Assembly (NCBI RefSeq): GCF_049331405.1
Contig: NZ_CP186274.1
Location: 1,550,001-1,614,000, forward strand
Source of the DNA: PoT sp049331405
GTDB taxonomy: Bacteria > Planctomycetota > Planctomycetia > Isosphaerales > Isosphaeraceae
Reading direction: 5' to 3'
Length of the DNA stretch: 64,000 nt
Under the pieces are notes generated by a model. That model saw only the letters and a list, made by a program, of their open reading frames with translations, searched no databases and was not told the origin of the DNA. The translations under genes and the position numbers were made by a program. This document shows, piece by piece, positions 61,140 to 64,000 of this stretch. Each line of letters opens with the position of its first letter. The first letter of the stretch is position 1.

Positions 61140-61583
61140 TCATCCCGAGCTTGACGCTCGCCATTCGGCATGGCGTCGACTGATGACCGGGGCGATGATG
61201 TCATAGTTCGACCACGTATCCTCGACGTGATAGATCGATGGCAATCCCGCCGTCAAAAGCCGTTCATAATCCTGGATATAGGCGCCATATCCCTCGCCAC
61301 CCTCGCCCGAGTAATAGGCGGCGGCGAAGGCCTTGCCTTCCTCGTTCAGGTCTTCCTCCCAGAACTTGCCGTCGCACACCTTGAACAGGAACTCGCGACC
61401 GGTCATCTCCCTGGCCCGTACGGCTTCCAACTCCTGGGGGAAATCCTCTTTATGCGACTCACCCTGGAACCCGTTCAGGATGATCCACGCGAGGAACATC
61501 CCGATGTGCGTGCCGCCGTTCTCTTGCGGCAAGTCCGACGGGAAGTCGCCGTTGAAGTGCCAGTCCGCACGGTCGATCGACAT
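61140..61583 (-). CDS. DUF7832-like protein, possible immunity protein
   Basis: A 147-residue protein with features of an uncharacterised bacterial family: DRADWHFNGDFPSDLPQENG, THIGMFLAWIILNGF, RAREMTGREFLFKVCDGKFW, EEDLNEEGKAFAAAYY and YHVEDTWSNYDIIAPVISRR. Members are small cytoplasmic proteins often found in clusters of unrelated small genes and have been linked to immunity-protein loci. First gene of the four-gene cluster. The link to toxin immunity is inference; no toxin gene is visible here. Confidence 0.65.
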   Translation of the reverse strand: MSIDRADWHFNGDFPSDLPQENGGTHIGMFLAWIILNGFQGESHKEDFPQELEAVRAREMTGREFLFKVCDGKFWEEDLNEEGKAFAAAYYSGEGGEGYGAYIQDYERLLTAGLPSIYHVEDTWSNYDIIAPVISRRHAEWRASSSG

Positions 61584-61767
61584 CGTTGCTCTCTTTCGGA
61601 GCTATGCGGCCCACCGCGCGAGAATGCAAGAACCCCACTCCGCGCCCCGGGCATTATGGATTGGATTAACCAAAGATCTTAGAAATATGACATAATGTTT
61701 GGCTATGGATCGATGATGGTCGCCGTCGGGGATGCTCGCTTTGATATTCGAGTGCGGGCGACGAAGT

Positions 61768-62424
61768 TCAGGGATTGGGCAAATCGGACTGGACGGTCCC
61801 GTCCTTCCGGAGGAACCGCAAGGAAGGAATCCCCTTGGGGGAGAGGCCCATGTTGAGGCGTCCCGATCGGAACTTGACCTCTTGCTCGTCGTCATAGAAG
61901 CTCAGTCCCGAGGATCCGTCCGGCAGGGTCTGGAGGATGCACTGAGCGTCGCCTTTCGGATCGCAGAGGCAGAGGCTCGGCGACCCATCGGGCTGTGTCT
62001 GCAGGAGGAGCCTCGTTTGCTCTTCGGCGCTGAGGAAGTAAAGCGCCGGGTGCTTCTGGGGAGTGATCATGAGATTGACACGATCCTTCTCATCCTGATC
62101 CAGGAGCGAAATCGTAGGATATTCCTCCTGGGCCCTGACACCAAGTACGAGTCGTTGTTTCCCCTGCCGATCCGAGAATATCAGGACCGGTGAGCCGTCA
62201 TTTTCAACCCCCAGCATTCCTCGCTGCTTACCTTCCTTGTCCGTGAAGATGAATCGCTCGGCCAAGATCGACTTCACCCCATCGACCGGAGTGGCGAAAG
62301 CGGCCGGCAAGGCGACGGCACCTAGCAGGATCAGGAGGCCGATCGCTCGCGTGTAGCGTCGCTCTCTCTCCAGTTGAGCCACACGCTTGGCAAGGTCTTC
62401 GAGGGAAGGCGAGGGGCTTTTCAT
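61768..62424 (-). CDS. Membrane-anchored protein with beta repeats
   Basis: A 218-residue protein with GGGAG nine bases before the ATG. A short coiled coil (SLEDLAKRVAQLERERRYT) leads to one transmembrane helix (IGLLILLGAVALPAAFA), then a series of short beta repeats each with a polar turn such as DKEGKQRGMLGVENDGSPVL, DRQGKQRLVLGV, DQDEKDRVNLMIT and PDGSPSLCLCDPKGDAQCIL. The repeats look like a small beta-solenoid on the outer side of the membrane. Function unknown. Confidence 0.6.
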   Translation of the reverse strand: MKSPSPSLEDLAKRVAQLERERRYTRAIGLLILLGAVALPAAFATPVDGVKSILAERFIFTDKEGKQRGMLGVENDGSPVLIFSDRQGKQRLVLGVRAQEEYPTISLLDQDEKDRVNLMITPQKHPALYFLSAEEQTRLLLQTQPDGSPSLCLCDPKGDAQCILQTLPDGSSGLSFYDDEQEVKFRSGRLNMGLSPKGIPSLRFLRKDGTVQSDLPNP

Positions 62425-62950
62425 CGCAAAACTCCCTGCAAGCTATTCAGATCATCGATGAGCATGACCGCGCAGATGAGACCATCCGACGCCGCTCACA
62501 GTCTATTGAATCATCGTCGCCGCAGGATTTGCACACTGCAACGGTCAACTCCGACCAAGCCACGGGACATCAACGATCTAGTTCGATTCGATTGTGTTCG
62601 ATGAAACACGGATATGCGTGGCCGCTGATCACGAGTGAATCCCCGAGACGTTGGTGCGATAGCTCTGTCGTCGGTTGCAAGTCAATGCTTCTGCCATCGC
62701 CGTTTCACGGGATTGTCGCGGAGATCCCGTGTACTCGTCGAGAGCGTACTGAATGACATGGGGGGGAGAGGTGGATTTGGCGTAATGCCAAAGGAGGAAG
62801 GCAGGGGAGCAGGATGAGCCCCGGCTGTGGCTGTGGCGGGCTCGTGGCCACCCTGCCGGATCAGTCCGCGGGGCGTCGGGGGCTTCGCCACGCGGGCAAG
62901 GAGGATCTGGGCCCCGGATCGGACGGGGCCTCTTGCCTTGAAGGCGCCGA
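62425..62950. other. Intergenic region without genes
   Basis: About 525 bp; the frames present have no ribosome site or natural sequence. No RNA gene recognised. Confidence 0.35.
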
Positions 62951-63346
62951 TCAGTCGACGACGAGGTCGCCCGACGCGACGCGGTTCTGCACCTCGACGT
63001 TCACGGCGGCGACGGCGCGGTTGGAGGCCTGGGCGACGGGGTGGAAGAGCTGGCGGGCGTTGAGCTCGCGGCGCATGCGCTGGACGATGGCGTTGAAGCT
63101 GATGCCGAGGCCGTCGATCCGGCCGAACGGGACGTTTTTCACCGCGATCTGGAGCTGTTCGCGGAGGCGCGGGACGTTGCCGTTCTCGGCGTAGAGCTGG
63201 AAGTTCAGGCGGACCTGTTCGAGGATCGTGTCGAGCTGACGGCTCGTCATGACCACCGGGTCGGCTGCCGGGCCCCCGAAACCCGATAACAAGGAGCGAT
63301 CTTCCAGGCTGCGGGGGGCCTCGGGTCGGTAAGCTCGCGTGCGCAT
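62951..63346 (-). CDS. Small protein with planctomycete LEDRxLLS motif
   Basis: A 131-residue protein that starts with a basic leader and LEDRSLLS at residues 14-21, the N-terminal motif known from planctomycete extracellular proteins (usually LE.R.LLS). The rest is helical with charged and Gln-rich parts (LDTILEQVRLNFQLYAENGN, RLREQLQIAVKNVPFGRIDG). Probably exported. Function unknown. Confidence 0.6.
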   Translation of the reverse strand: MRTRAYRPEAPRSLEDRSLLSGFGGPAADPVVMTSRQLDTILEQVRLNFQLYAENGNVPRLREQLQIAVKNVPFGRIDGLGISFNAIVQRMRRELNARQLFHPVAQASNRAVAAVNVEVQNRVASGDLVVD

Positions 63347-63743
63347 CGCGACATTCCTCTCGTGCGGGTCAAGAACCTTGGCGCGCCGGCGGGCCGCTCC
63401 CTCATTTTCGGCGCGTGGGGGACCCGCCTGGGCCTCGAATCCGGCCGCTCCGGGCAGGACGGGCCATCCGCCGACGCCCGTCCTCGCGACTCTTCCTGTA
63501 CTTCATCGACCTTCCGCCCCGGCAACTCTTGCCCGAGCCGAAAAAACGGCCTACGACACGCTTCGCGAGGGATTTTCGACTCCGCGACGCCCCGAGCCCC
63601 TTGACACAAAGCCTGACGGCGACGCGGCATGTCGATCACTCGACGTATCCCGGTACGCCGGGTTGGCGAGACCTCGACCATTCGGGGAGAATCTCGGGGA
63701 GGAATCTTCAAGTGGGAGGCGGGTTTCGACGAGAGGGCCCGAG
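63347..63743. other. Intergenic region without genes
   Basis: About 400 bp between divergent genes; only low-complexity GC-rich frames without ribosome sites. Nothing recognised. Confidence 0.35.
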
Positions 63744-64000
63744 ATGATGTCCCGCGACGAAGTGGAACGCATCGAAATCAACTCACTCTGGATCGGGTTC
63801 GCACACCCGCCGCGTCAATCGGCGAGGCTGGTCATCACGCGTCGAGGGGGGCGATACCTCCGCGAATGGATGCCAGGGGAGTCGACGGATGAGATGCCGG
63901 CCGACCTCGTCGATCGTTTGCTCGAGGCCCTGGCGAAGCCTCGGGTCCCGCAACTCGACTTCGCCCGATTCGACTTCCCGGAGCCGGTGTTACGTCGGCA
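63744..64000 (+). CDS. Start of a hypothetical protein, cut by the window end
   Basis: Starts at tandem ATG codons and reads 85 residues without a stop: MMSRDEVERIEINSLWIGFA, RQSARLVITRRGGRYLREWM, 'DLVDRLLEALAKPRVPQLDF'. Soluble, mixed alpha/beta. The rest is outside the window. Family not recognised. Confidence 0.55.
   Translation, partial: MMSRDEVERIEINSLWIGFAHPPRQSARLVITRRGGRYLREWMPGESTDEMPADLVDRLLEALAKPRVPQLDFARFDFPEPVLRR

Overview
The window looks like a chromosomal segment of a planctomycete, most likely of the Isosphaera/Singulisphaera/Paludisphaera type. The DNA is GC-rich. It carries an ECF sigma factor fused through a membrane segment to a large repeat region, a secreted protein with the planctomycete N-terminal LEDRxLLS motif, a WD40 protein with a signal peptide, a haem-motif protein with squalene-cyclase-like repeats, and clusters of VOC-fold proteins. 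There is no rRNA or other marker gene to fix the genus.

Layout. (1) 1-15 kb: co-oriented late genes of a tailed phage: decoration protein, major capsid protein, small structural proteins, a secreted-looking SGNH hydrolase, connector and tail-completion proteins, tail tube, a 906-residue tape measure, a hub-like protein and small distal proteins. No sheath gene is seen, so a siphovirus-like tail is inferred. Terminase and portal would lie left of the window. (2) 15-31 kb: a lower-GC, patchy accessory zone. It holds an IS1595-type transposase remnant, a two-gene operon (LCAT-like hydrolase plus a transglutaminase-like/FGE-domain membrane protein), small membrane zinc-ribbon proteins, an ISAs1-type insertion sequence with a perfect 10-bp target duplication, and an SMC/Rad50-like ATPase with a zinc hook preceded by broken reading frames. 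Both the operon and the ATPase resemble conflict (defence) modules, but this is inference. (3) 31-41 kb: a temperate-phage early region: XRE repressor with operator-like repeats, divergent HTH protein, P22-type antirepressor, two paralogous winged-helix-like replication proteins, and tandem excisionase-like genes facing a tyrosine integrase. The larger replication protein contains six helically phased 18-bp iterons followed by an A-rich tract, as in the lambda O gene. The first excisionase-like gene is split by an IS66-type element, itself split by an IS3-type element. (4) 41.8-64 kb: ordinary chromosomal genes: WD40 protein, VOC/DHFR-like/MmcQ enzymes, AraC-GyrI regulator, large secreted proteins, the sigma fusion, an immunity-protein-like cluster and hypothetical proteins.

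How it fits together. The late module on the left and the early module on the right could be two ends of one prophage ending at the integrase near 41.2 kb, with the accessory zone as cargo; or the right part could be a separate satellite or remnant. The window does not decide this. Several genes are broken by single-base frameshifts in G/C runs (about 24.54, 38.93, 48.73 and 58.12 kb), which may be real decay or assembly errors.
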